Source: a virus. Taken from it: a stretch of DNA of 56,220 bases. A program made the translations under genes and the position numbers. The notes beneath the pieces are model-generated. The model did no database searches and was not told the DNA's origin. It was given only the letters and a program-made list of their open reading frames with translations. Numbering within the stretch: the stretch's first letter is position 1; every line of letters begins with the position of its first letter. Positions 14,560 to 22,700 of this stretch are shown piece by piece. The stretch covers positions 1 through 56,220 of IMG/VR virus record IMGVR_UViG_3300027985_000156, one strand, 5' to 3'.

Positions 14560-14658
14560 ATGGCAAGCCACCCAAAACTTAAAGTGTACAAGGAGGAACT
14601 AAATGACCATAAGACACTTACAGTACCTAAACTATCGATACAAAGGATTGTGGCATGA
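14560..14658 (+). CDS. Possible small protein (32 aa)
   Basis: MASHPKLKVYKEELNDHKT... starts two bases after the previous stop with AAGGAG upstream and overlaps the next start by four bases. It competes with a better-signalled frame at 14603, so only one of the two may be real. Confidence 0.4.
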   Translation: MASHPKLKVYKEELNDHKTLTVPKLSIQRIVA

Positions 14659-14662
14659 CTGA
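14603..14662 (+). CDS. Possible small protein, alternative frame (19 aa)
   Basis: AAGGAGG lies seven bases before this ATG, the best ribosome site in the segment. The product [19 protein letters not shown] ends in a YRYKG motif like that of several tiny phage proteins. It overlaps the 14560 frame. Confidence 0.35.
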   Translation: MTIRHLQYLNYRYKGLWHD

Positions 14663-14864
14663 GTTCGCAAGAGCTATGCAGAATTTGATGGATCTTGGTT
14701 ATGCAGTAACTGTAACTAAGGTTGATGGTGGATTGTATGAGGGTATCGTGTATAATGATGATGGATCTAAGACCTTATACGCAGGGTCTTGGAGAGGTGT
14801 CTTAAGAAAACTTGCGTACTTCGTCAGATACCAGGAGGTGAAGGATGCCGTTGAAAAAGGGTAA
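14655..14864 (+). CDS. Hypothetical protein (69 aa)
   Basis: Not recognised. A helix ([15 protein letters not shown]) is followed by beta strands ([18 protein letters not shown]). Overlaps on both sides show it is part of the coupled run of small genes between RNR and endolysin. Confidence 0.65.
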   Translation: MTEFARAMQNLMDLGYAVTVTKVDGGLYEGIVYNDDGSKTLYAGSWRGVLRKLAYFVRYQEVKDAVEKG

Positions 14865-14991
14865 GTCTAATAAGGTAATCTCGGAGAACATTGCTACCGA
14901 GATGTCACACGGTAAACCTCAGAAGCAAGCGGTTGCTATTGCTCTCTCAAAAGCAGGTAAGAAACGAAAGACTCAGAGGAGGAAAAAGTAA
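14845..14991 (+). CDS. Conserved small basic phage protein (48 aa)
   Basis: [20 protein letters not shown]...[18 protein letters not shown] is the pattern of a widespread small basic phage protein, often annotated only as a conserved hypothetical. Lys/Arg content suggests nucleic acid binding; its role is unknown. GGAGG precedes it, and its stop overlaps the endolysin start. Confidence 0.75.
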   Translation: MPLKKGKSNKVISENIATEMSHGKPQKQAVAIALSKAGKKRKTQRRKK

Positions 14992-15506
14992 TGGATCTTA
15001 TTGATTTCATGGAACAACTTTCGAAGCAGGAGAACGCCCCATTAGTAGTTGCTGATCCTGAATCTATTGTCATGCCTAACAGAGCACCTGAAGATGGTGG
15101 TGGGAGTGACATTGGTTTTGGTCATAAGCTTACCAGTAACGAGAATGCCTTTGGTATGCTCTATGGTCTCGACTGGACTGATGGTATTACCAGCCTTGAG
15201 GCTATGTACGTTATGATGATCGACTTCATCAAACACTACTTCATCGCTCGTGATCTTGTGGGGATGTCGAACTTCGACAAAATGCCTCAGCTTGCTCAGT
15301 TGATCCTGGCTGAGTATAGCTTCAACGGTGTCTTGAATACCTTCCCTCGATTCCGGAATGCTATCATCACCCGTAACAAGACCGAAGCACTCACGCAATA
15401 CAAACGGTACTGGACTGTTGGTGGTGAGAGGAAGGAACTCACAAGACGCAACGAGTGGACCTTTGGTTTGCTTATGAAACTTGTGGAGTCTGGTTGGCTT
15501 AGATGA
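14991..15506 (+). CDS. Probable endolysin, lysozyme-like
   Basis: Predicted peptidoglycan-cleaving enzyme of 171 aa. GGGSDIGFGHKLTSNEN near residues 37-53 resembles the GxxTIGxGHxxT segment of T4-type lysozymes. YSFNGVLNTFPRFRNAI...RRNEWTFGLL in the second half resembles the helical lobe ending in RR..E..L. An N-terminal Glu of the usual E-G/E-S type is probably E24 (PESIV), but that is uncertain. No signal peptide, so release would need a holin; candidates are 17570, 19559 or 9765. A palindrome site (MSNFDK) lies mid-gene. Confidence 0.6.
   Translation: MDLIDFMEQLSKQENAPLVVADPESIVMPNRAPEDGGGSDIGFGHKLTSNENAFGMLYGLDWTDGITSLEAMYVMMIDFIKHYFIARDLVGMSNFDKMPQLAQLILAEYSFNGVLNTFPRFRNAIITRNKTEALTQYKRYWTVGGERKELTRRNEWTFGLLMKLVESGWLR
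15265..15279. repeat. Palindrome site, centre ACT (in endolysin)
   Basis: Exact TGTCGAACTTCGACA, frame MSNFDK. Confidence 0.95.
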
Positions 15507-15673
15507 CAAAAGATGAGGCTGTAGCTCTTAAGACGTTTAAGAACTACTGTAGCTGTGGAGGATATGCTATCCACATGAATGGTAGACCAGAGAGTCAACC
15601 TCACATGCCTTGGTGTCCTCAGTATGAAGAGTATGCTGAGTGGTACAGAGCTATACACTCGGAGGATAAGTGA
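15503..15673 (+). CDS. Small Cys/His protein (56 aa)
   Basis: YCSCGGYAIHMNG then HMPWCPQYEEYAEWYRAIHS. The C-x-C...C spacing and conserved aromatic residues suggest a small metal-binding protein. It overlaps the endolysin stop (ATGA) and the next gene. Function unknown. Confidence 0.6.
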   Translation: MTKDEAVALKTFKNYCSCGGYAIHMNGRPESQPHMPWCPQYEEYAEWYRAIHSEDK

Positions 15674-15873
15674 TCTGCTATAGAGACAGAACCTTCTGCC
15701 AGTTTTGGAAGGAGTGTGACAAGGGGGTAGCGTGCGAAAGTGCGTATACCCCTTCTGTTTTTCAAGAGGCACTATCCTGGTGGGGTTCAGAGAATCCACC
15801 GATTGCCTTGTTTGTAGAACCACCACCTTGCTTTAATGCAAAACCTATTGAGGTGATAGATGATCGATATTGA
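15670..15873 (+). CDS. Small Cys-rich protein (67 aa), GTG start
   Basis: CYRDRTFCQFWKECDKGVAC gives four cysteines with regular spacing, possibly a zinc site. The C-terminal half is Pro-rich. GTG at 15670 follows GGAGG and overlaps the previous stop. Function unknown. Confidence 0.6.
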   Translation: MICYRDRTFCQFWKECDKGVACESAYTPSVFQEALSWWGSENPPIALFVEPPPCFNAKPIEVIDDRY

Positions 15874-16045
15874 ACTAGAGTGTGATGACTGTGGTGCGGA
15901 TGTAGAGTATGAGCTTGAGTATCGTCGGCATGACATCCGTATTAAAGTGAAACCGTGTAGCTTCTGTATGAACAGCACCTATGCTGAAGGTGAGTCCGAT
16001 GGTTACCAGAAAGCGCAGGATGAAGTGTTGTCAGGAGATGATTGA
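15860..16045 (+). CDS. Small zinc-ribbon protein (61 aa)
   Basis: CDDCGADVEYE and CSFCMNSTYAEGESDGY form a CxxC...CxxC zinc ribbon, with an acidic C-terminus. Function unknown. Its reading frame ends just before the RtcB ATG. Confidence 0.65.
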   Translation: MIDIELECDDCGADVEYELEYRRHDIRIKVKPCSFCMNSTYAEGESDGYQKAQDEVLSGDD

Positions 16046-16047
16046 TT

Positions 16048-17136
16048 ATGCAACCGTATATCTTATGTAACGATCTTGACCCGAAGACTGAGAATCAATT
16101 CTACGAAGCAATCAAGCAACCTTTCGTAACTAAGGCAGCACTACTTCCAGATGCTCATCTTGGATATGATGCACCTATTGGTTCTGTCATTGAGACTAAA
16201 GGTGTCGTGTGTCCATCCTGGGTAGGCTATGACATCGGGTGCGGTGTTGAGGCAATCTGCTTTAACATTGACTACCTTAAGATAATGGATAAACTTCCTG
16301 AGATTGTGTCTGGAATACGTGCCACTCTTTCTGACCGTGAGTATCGTCGTGAACAGTTTGGTGCGGACAGGATCTATAAACTGCTGACACAGGATGGTAA
16401 AGAAATCTTTGATAGGCGTGGAGCAGCTAAGCAGCTTGGCACTATCGGATCTGGAAACCACTTCGTAGACCTATCGTATTCTGAAAGAACCGGCTCGTTG
16501 TATTGTGTTGTTCACTCTGGATCTCGTGGTCTTGGTCATGGTATCGGTGAGCACTATATGTCGAACTTCGACAAATTCCTTGGGATGGATTCACCAGAAG
16601 CTAAAGACTATTTCAAGGATGCATTCGCTGCCACTATGTTCGCTCATTACAGTCGTGGTGCAATGGTTGATTGTGTCCAGGCAGTTGTTGAGTCTGCTAT
16701 CGGGAAGTACCTATTCATTGACGAGTCTCGTACAGCAAGACGTAACCACAATACCCACCACATTACCTTGGATGGATCTGGTGTAGTTCACCGAAAAGGA
16801 ACGATCCACGCCTACAAAGGTTGCCTGTGTCCTATCCCTGGAAACATGGCCTATGGTACGGTTCTTGTCCGTGGTATGGGTAATCCGGATACACTCGAAT
16901 CCTGTAGTCATGGTGCAGGTAGGTCGAAGAGTCGGGGAGAAGCTAAGCGGTCGGCTGATGAAATTGAGTTCAAAGGGCAGATGGGTGACATCATTGTTCC
17001 TGGAGAACTTATGAGTTATGCTGACGAGAATCCTAACGGTTACAAGGATATGGCTGAAGTTATGGGCCAGCAGTACAACATAACCTGTACCTACACTGAT
17101 ACACTTTTACCGCTTGCGGTAATTAAGGGGAAATGA
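16048..17136 (+). CDS. rtcB: RtcB-type RNA 3'-phosphate/5'-OH ligase
   Basis: Predicted Mn2+/GTP-dependent ligase joining RNA 3'-phosphate or 2',3'-cyclic phosphate ends to 5'-OH ends, the ends left by tRNA-cleaving toxins. At 362 aa it is shorter than cellular RtcB (about 400-480). Key motifs are intact: SWVGYDIGCGVEAI (metal Cys), GSGNHFVDL, VVHSGSRGLGHGIG, HNTHH, and the C-terminal SHGAGRSKSR with the His that is guanylylated. The ATG at 16048 (AGGAGA ten bases before) is preferred over a TTG six bases upstream. Together with the RNA ligase at 10972 and the tRNA-like gene at 49566 it suggests RNA repair against host defence. Confidence 0.93.
   Translation: MQPYILCNDLDPKTENQFYEAIKQPFVTKAALLPDAHLGYDAPIGSVIETKGVVCPSWVGYDIGCGVEAICFNIDYLKIMDKLPEIVSGIRATLSDREYRREQFGADRIYKLLTQDGKEIFDRRGAAKQLGTIGSGNHFVDLSYSERTGSLYCVVHSGSRGLGHGIGEHYMSNFDKFLGMDSPEAKDYFKDAFAATMFAHYSRGAMVDCVQAVVESAIGKYLFIDESRTARRNHNTHHITLDGSGVVHRKGTIHAYKGCLCPIPGNMAYGTVLVRGMGNPDTLESCSHGAGRSKSRGEAKRSADEIEFKGQMGDIIVPGELMSYADENPNGYKDMAEVMGQQYNITCTYTDTLLPLAVIKGK
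16559..16573. repeat. Palindrome site, centre ACT (in rtcB)
   Basis: Exact TGTCGAACTTCGACA, frame MSNFDK, just after the HSGSRGLG motif. Confidence 0.95.
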
Positions 17137-17137
17137 T

Positions 17138-17347
17138 ATGGCTACCAGCATACGTCGACAAGTGACTATCATAGTCGAGTCAAAGTATTTTGATGACGAG
17201 GGTATCGGTAGAACACTTACGGTGATGAGTAAATATCCGGGACAAGCTGACATCGCGGTCAGGACCAGTAAGGTCAGTATGACTCACAATGAACTCAAGA
17301 CGCTGAGGGAAGCTATTAATGCTTACTTTGGTGAGGTAGGAGAATAA
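17138..17347 (+). CDS. Hypothetical protein (69 aa)
   Basis: Not recognised. Beta-rich, with the helix NELKTLREAINAYFGEV at the end. The next gene ends in NLEVMYQMISEYLYGG in the same position, so the two may be distant paralogs. Confidence 0.65.
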   Translation: MATSIRRQVTIIVESKYFDDEGIGRTLTVMSKYPGQADIAVRTSKVSMTHNELKTLREAINAYFGEVGE

Positions 17348-17348
17348 C

Positions 17349-17570
17349 ATGGCAACACAAATAGCGTTTGATATAAAGATGAGGAAGCAAATATGTGCTT
17401 TCGATGACAGTGAGACTCGAAGAGAGATGATGTCTATTAAGTACGATACCTCTGAAGATGCTGTCCTTATAGAGCATGACGGGTATGAGTTCTGGATTAC
17501 CGAAGGTAACCTTGAAGTCATGTATCAGATGATCTCTGAGTACCTTTATGGTGGAGTCCTGAAACCTTAA
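17349..17570 (+). CDS. Hypothetical protein (73 aa)
   Basis: Not recognised. Same size and apparent strand-then-helix layout as the preceding gene. GTAGGAG precedes the ATG, and the stop overlaps the next ATG (TAATG). Confidence 0.65.
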   Translation: MATQIAFDIKMRKQICAFDDSETRREMMSIKYDTSEDAVLIEHDGYEFWITEGNLEVMYQMISEYLYGGVLKP

Positions 17571-17725
17571 TGGTACTACAGAGTAGAGACTCAGATTACA
17601 TAAGTCCTTTTGAGCTTGACCTATCTGTGATACTGATGTGGGAACTTATTGTACTTCTTGGTATTATATTATTTGGTGCGGTAGCAGCTTTAGGTTTATT
17701 AGTCTATAGTATTATTATTATGTAA
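17570..17725 (+). CDS. Single-TM membrane protein, holin candidate (51 aa)
   Basis: About 20 polar residues are followed by a long hydrophobic segment (LIVLLGIILFGAVAALGLLV) reaching almost to the end. It is the last gene of the + arm, 2 kb downstream of the endolysin. A single-TM holin is possible but unproven. Confidence 0.5.
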   Translation: MVLQSRDSDYISPFELDLSVILMWELIVLLGIILFGAVAALGLLVYSIIIM

Positions 17726-17734
17726 ACACAAGAA

Positions 17735-17770
17735 AGCCCCAGGAGTCTAATGATTCCTGGGGCCTTTTTA
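17735..17770. terminator. Bidirectional terminator where the two arms converge
   Basis: A perfect 9-bp stem GCCCCAGGA / TCCTGGGGC (17736-17744 / 17755-17763) is followed by CTTTTTATTT on the + strand and by CTTTCTTGTG on the - strand. It sits exactly between the last + gene and the last - gene, so it can end both transcripts. Confidence 0.9.
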
Positions 17771-17772
17771 TT

Positions 17773-17787
17773 TGTCGAAGTTCGACA
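17773..17787. repeat. Palindrome site, centre AGT (convergence point)
   Basis: Exact TGTCGAAGTTCGACA, immediately beyond the bidirectional terminator and six bases from the end of the last late gene. Confidence 0.95.
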
Positions 17788-17792
17788 TTATG

Positions 17793-18068
17793 TTACACGA
17801 ATTTCAAAGCTATGGGAATGATTCCAACTGCAAGTGCCAGTGCTCCACTGACCTTATACATAAACTTTTCCGATGCCATCTGTCGTTTCTCAAGTGCTTC
17901 GATACGTTCGTAATCCCTCCGAAGTCCTTCCATCTGCTCGTTAAGCTTCGCAATACATACCTGGAGCTTAGCTTGCCCCTCAGTAAGTTTCTCTGCTAAT
18001 ACCTCTACTCGCTTAAAGGAATCCGTTACAAACTCATGTGCTGCACAATCTGCCGGGGTGCATGTCAT
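17793..18068 (-). CDS. Coiled-coil protein with C-terminal TM (XhlA/holin-like)
   Basis: A 91-aa protein with a long charged coiled coil (about residues 12-65: KRVEVLAEKLTEGQAKLQ..., EGLRRDYERIEALEKRQ) followed by one C-terminal TM helix (VSGALALAVGIIPIALKFV). This is the arrangement of XhlA-type lysis-associated proteins and of some inner-membrane spanin parts. It is the last gene of the late arm, which fits a lysis role. Confidence 0.65.
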   Translation of the reverse strand: MTCTPADCAAHEFVTDSFKRVEVLAEKLTEGQAKLQVCIAKLNEQMEGLRRDYERIEALEKRQMASEKFMYKVSGALALAVGIIPIALKFV

Positions 18069-18071
18069 ATT

Positions 18072-19562
18072 TTACTCCGTGTAGGTAATGGCGATCTTGA
18101 ATGGTTTACTCAAGATACTGCCGCTGTTGGTTGCATGATTCTTTACCGTTACATTGGTCGGATCTACAGCCACGCTAAACTGATAACCCGCTGTGCCTTG
18201 ATGCTCTTGTGGTACTCGATACCCTGTGCTATACTCTACTGTTCCAGAGATATGAATGATCTTGGTAGAGTCCAGACTATGAGCATACGTGACACTCGAT
18301 CCCTGAGAAGCTCCGGTGGTTCCTTCTACAATCTTCTGACGAATAACAGCACCCTCTGTAGTGATTGTAGTCGCCTGGAAGATACCACTGAATGCACTCT
18401 GAATCTTTACGGCAGTTGCCGCACCCTGATAGATTATAAACCTCCCTACTAGAATTGCGTGCTTACGAATTATATCTGGTAGATCTGTAGGAAGTTGTGC
18501 TGCCTCGGCATCAACTACACTTGCATATTGATTACCCATGATATAGTAACCGTGCTCTTCATTCTGATCGACACCCATAAAGAACCAAGCTACTGTGTAC
18601 TTAGCGACACCGAGGGTAGCCACATTTGTACCATTATCATACTGAGTGTTGCTGTACTGCGCTACAGTAGTCTCTGTCCAAACACCAGCAACATGCGCCC
18701 ACCTTCGAAGCAAGTGCATATCACTTAAGAAAGATGGTGTGGTTGCTCGTGTCACTCCGTACCAAACTTTCCCTTCCGTAATACCCACGTTCCTGGTGCC
18801 ATACTCATATAGCATCAATCCATCATACTCTTCCCGGACAAAGCGATTCTGCTTAATACACCTGTTCAAAAGTTTACTTGCAAGACCATCACCAATAGAA
18901 CCCCATGTAAGGTCATGGAGTGCAGTACCTTGCCTATAGATGGTGAGTACCGGAATAACACTACTGAAATTAATCTCGTCTAGTGTAGTGGTAGCTCGAT
19001 AGATAGGGGAACCACTGTTCCAATCAACTACAACATAGTTCACTGAGTTATCGGTGAGTGCAAGGCTTGTATTAGGGGCAATGTCATACCTAATCATCTG
19101 ACCAACGAAATCATCTGTGGTCTTCAGAATACACACGCAACTTGAGATACTGATTGACCCATCTACGTTATCAGCATGTGTCGGGAAATCTCCTGTTACA
19201 CCTGGAGTGAATCCTTCACCAACACCTACGTTTGCTGCTGGATCGGTGACCTCTTGCCACAAAGATACTCCAACTCTTAACGGTCGGAATCTGACGTATA
19301 CATTAGCGTTATTACCAACACCTACTACACGGAAGTATACACCTTCCTCAGATAGAGAGATCTTACGGTAGGTATCAGCGATGAAGATGAGTCCTGGGTA
19401 GTCAGCCCACTCAGGTTCGGTCAATAGATTTGTCTTAGGCACAAGGTACTGTATCTTAACGTAACCACTTGTCAACCCTTGTATGATAAACTCACACGCA
19501 CCAATAGCAGGAAACTTATCTCCTGTTCCGTCAGTTGCTAAATAATTATCGTAGTCGCTCAT
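18072..19562 (-). CDS. Tail fibre or receptor-binding protein (496 aa)
   Basis: Not matched to a named family. It is a beta-rich, Gly/Thr/Ser/Val-rich virion-like protein with many short strands and no catalytic motif. Its location at the end of the late operon suggests a distal fibre or adhesin. The C-terminus (TIVKNHATNSGSILSKPFKIAI-type strand pattern) looks like a beta sandwich. The ATG overlaps the stop of the upstream small membrane gene (ATGA on the - strand). Confidence 0.6.
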   Translation of the reverse strand: MSDYDNYLATDGTGDKFPAIGACEFIIQGLTSGYVKIQYLVPKTNLLTEPEWADYPGLIFIADTYRKISLSEEGVYFRVVGVGNNANVYVRFRPLRVGVSLWQEVTDPAANVGVGEGFTPGVTGDFPTHADNVDGSISISSCVCILKTTDDFVGQMIRYDIAPNTSLALTDNSVNYVVVDWNSGSPIYRATTTLDEINFSSVIPVLTIYRQGTALHDLTWGSIGDGLASKLLNRCIKQNRFVREEYDGLMLYEYGTRNVGITEGKVWYGVTRATTPSFLSDMHLLRRWAHVAGVWTETTVAQYSNTQYDNGTNVATLGVAKYTVAWFFMGVDQNEEHGYYIMGNQYASVVDAEAAQLPTDLPDIIRKHAILVGRFIIYQGAATAVKIQSAFSGIFQATTITTEGAVIRQKIVEGTTGASQGSSVTYAHSLDSTKIIHISGTVEYSTGYRVPQEHQGTAGYQFSVAVDPTNVTVKNHATNSGSILSKPFKIAITYTE

Positions 19563-19729
19563 TTGATTGCCTTTTTAATACCAGACGATGCCACACCAGA
19601 TCCGGCGAGTCCAGCGATACCGGTGATAGCGATCATCGCAAGATTAGTATCAGGAGCCAAGGCTGCTATGGCAGCGATAGCCACCATAGCGATACCCTTC
19701 TCAATAATGTGTGCAAATAATTCGATCAT
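19559..19729 (-). CDS. Small hydrophobic protein, holin candidate (56 aa)
   Basis: MIELFAHIIEKGIAMVAIAA, then IAALAPDTNLAMIAITGIAG and a Lys-containing end, giving two possible TM segments with a short polar turn. GAGGGG lies five bases before the ATG on the - strand. It lies between the huge internal virion protein and the fibre gene. A holin-type role is plausible; the Gly/Ala richness also fits a small virion membrane protein. Confidence 0.6.
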   Translation of the reverse strand: MIELFAHIIEKGIAMVAIAAIAALAPDTNLAMIAITGIAGLAGSGVASSGIKKAIK

Positions 19730-19730
19730 A

Positions 19731-22700
19731 CTATCCCCTCTTTTTCTCGATTGCTTTCTTCCTATATCGTTTCATTGCTCTGGAGATACTGTCCTGAGTG
19801 ATAGCTTTCTGTCCGAGTTCTTTGGCAAGAGTATTGTACTCCTTCCGAAGCTCACGAAACCTTTTCATATCCTCAGGATCTCTGGATAATGTAGCATCCT
19901 TTAGTGCTCCAAACAATGTCTCACGTCTTCGGGAGAGTCTTCGGTCTGCACCAGCATCGCTGAACCTAGACCAGATCAACTTACCGAAGGCCGGAATCTC
20001 TTGTATTGTCTTCCACTTAGGAGCATCTTTCTCATCACCTGTAATACTTTGCTTGATCTTATCAAGTGAATCAAAGAAAGGCTTATCTAAGAATCCGGTA
20101 GGAGGTGCGAACATCCTTGCCATAGTCTCACCAAATCCTGTACCAGACCCAAGACCTTCGATATTGTACCGACTAGCCATAAATAACTTCAGAACATTGT
20201 CGAGTACCTTATCACCAAAGTTTACCTCATTACCCATAAGCAACTCTCTGATAGCATCAGCACCAGCACCAGCCATTGATAGAAGAGCAACACTTGAGAT
20301 TAACTTCATAGCAGCAGGTACAGCACCCTTCTCACGATACACACGTCGAGTATCCCGGATCAAGTTATTGAACGTCTTGAGTGTCCAGGACTTCAGTGCA
20401 TACAGGAGTCGCATGTTGCCACCCTCCAGGTAACCGATAGGCATATCAGTTGGGAACAAAGGTCTTACGTTGGCAAGCTCAATGAAAGCAAACTCACGCA
20501 ACAGAGGATTCGCTTTGTTCTTATTCTTCAATGCATCATACAGCTCTGGAAGCTCTTCCGCAGTAAATACATTCTCCCACTTCTTAGAGAAATCCTCGAA
20601 GCTCATAGAAGCACCCCGGTTGATAGCAGCTTGCATACCGGCACCAGCAAAGAATCCGTCGACTGCCTCGAACCCTGTGTACTTCAACACTGTATCCAAA
20701 GCCTTTGACGTAACCTTGGAACCACTGATGTCCTTTAGTGCAGTATGAATATCAGTGTCAGCTTTAGTCATTACCTTAGACTCAGAAAGAGCTTTAAGTG
20801 TAGCAGTAATACCATACTCGTTAATCAGAGGTGCAATATCAGAAAGCTGAGTGACGGTAGATCCAATCTGAGATAGCGCACTGGTAAGCGACAGATCCTT
20901 CAGACTAGCAAACCCACGAGTCATGTGCTTCTGGTTGAACCTTGCCCGGAGTGCAGCAATCGCCATGTTCTGATGAGGAATGCTGATACCATTCTCAAGT
21001 ACAGTCTTAAGCCACTCTGAGATTTCACCTTCACTTGTGACTTCATTCTGAGCCATAGCTTTAGTTAGAGAGTCAATCACCTGGAGATCCTCTTCCGACT
21101 TGATCAACTTCTTATTGAGTGCATCCAATCTCTTCTGATTAGCAGCAAGCTTACTTGTGCCAATAACCTTCCGCTGTTCGATGGCCTCAGTAGCTTCCCT
21201 GATGTGGGAATCAAGAGCCTCTAGCGGACTGTAGTAGAACTTATCTACCATCGTATTATCAACAGACCAGATCGTACGTCCTTTAGCTGACCCAGGATTC
21301 ATAAGCATCCCTGGCATATACCCACGCTCAAGCATCTGACGATACATTGCCTGTGCTTCCGACAAACTAAGCCGAGGGTTACCAGTGATCTTCTGGAGTT
21401 CCTTAATGAGTGCGTCGCCCTTCCCAAGATCCTTGGAGATGTACTCCATCAAACCATCAAGATCCTTAACTCGACGTGGGAAATAGTAGCGCATATCCTT
21501 ACCTGCACCAAGAAGACCAACAGCAACAAACTCATTCTTGATCTCTTCGATAACAGACTCTACTTTGCTCCATGCATTCAGAGCTTTAGTGTCAGTACCG
21601 ATTACATCCTTGAGTGCCTGTCGATGTCCAGCGTCATTGTAGTTAGCAATAGCTAGATCAACAACTTGCTTGTCCTCTTTTCCAAGTTCGGAGTACCACT
21701 CCTTAAACTCTCTGACGTTCTCCTGACGTTGCTTAACTCGATCCATTACCTTAGCTTCGAACCTACGGACAACACCATACAACTTAGGAGAGATCCGCTC
21801 AAGAACACCAGCAGCATTCTCGACATAGGTTTGTGCCCACTTAGACAACCGACCTTTAGCTGCGGCAATCTTACTACCTTCACCAAAAGCTTTATCGACA
21901 ATAGACCTCTGATCCTGCTCTTGTGCGTAGGATGTTGCACCTTCAGTAATAGTCTCTGCCTTCTGGTTAAGCTCTTCTTGTGTGTATTCCTTGGTCTTTC
22001 TGGGCTTTCCAGGTTCAGTCTGACCTACGGTATTCTCTAGCTCTGAAACTGCTGAGGAAGGTTCTACCGTGCTCCTACGTTCGAAATCTGCACGTTCCTG
22101 TACTTTCTCTTCGAAGGCTTGTCTTACAGCCTCATTCACAGCGGCACGATCCTTAGCAGCCATAGCAACAAACAGGTTGTTGGAGTTAGGGTAAGTCTTC
22201 TCTGCCATCGGCTGAACTAGCTCAGCTACACGTTTGGTAATCCCAAGCTTCTTTGTGATGCTAGAGATCTGTGCAGGGGCTACATCCTGGACCCTATCAA
22301 TTTCTGCACGCTCACCAGGAAATTGTCGATCTTCGACATTCTTTAGTTCCTCAGGGGTAAAAGGAGCATTCAAGTCCGGAGCAGTTTGAGGCGCAGGTTC
22401 TAGTGACCCATCTTCGTTATGCATTTCCGTATTTGTTTCGGGAGATATAGAAGTTGTGGGTGCCGATGGTACTATAGTATTACTTATGTTACCTTGTGTT
22501 ATACTTGTGTTATCTTGTGAGGTATTAACCCCCTCTCCCCTTAATATAATCTTAGTCCTTTCCTCCTCTATAGTATCCTTAACTATATTCCTGAAAGTAG
22601 TCTGTCCTACCTTAGTTACTCCTTCAACCATAGAGGTTACTGGTGCTCCGGTGATCCTCTCCATCTTAGACTTAACCTGATCAACAATACCACTATTCAC

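Noticed and set aside
19563-20748. Several + strand open frames opposite the large internal virion gene
   Set aside because: They run against the late arm, have no ribosome sites and overlap a 1546-aa - strand gene.
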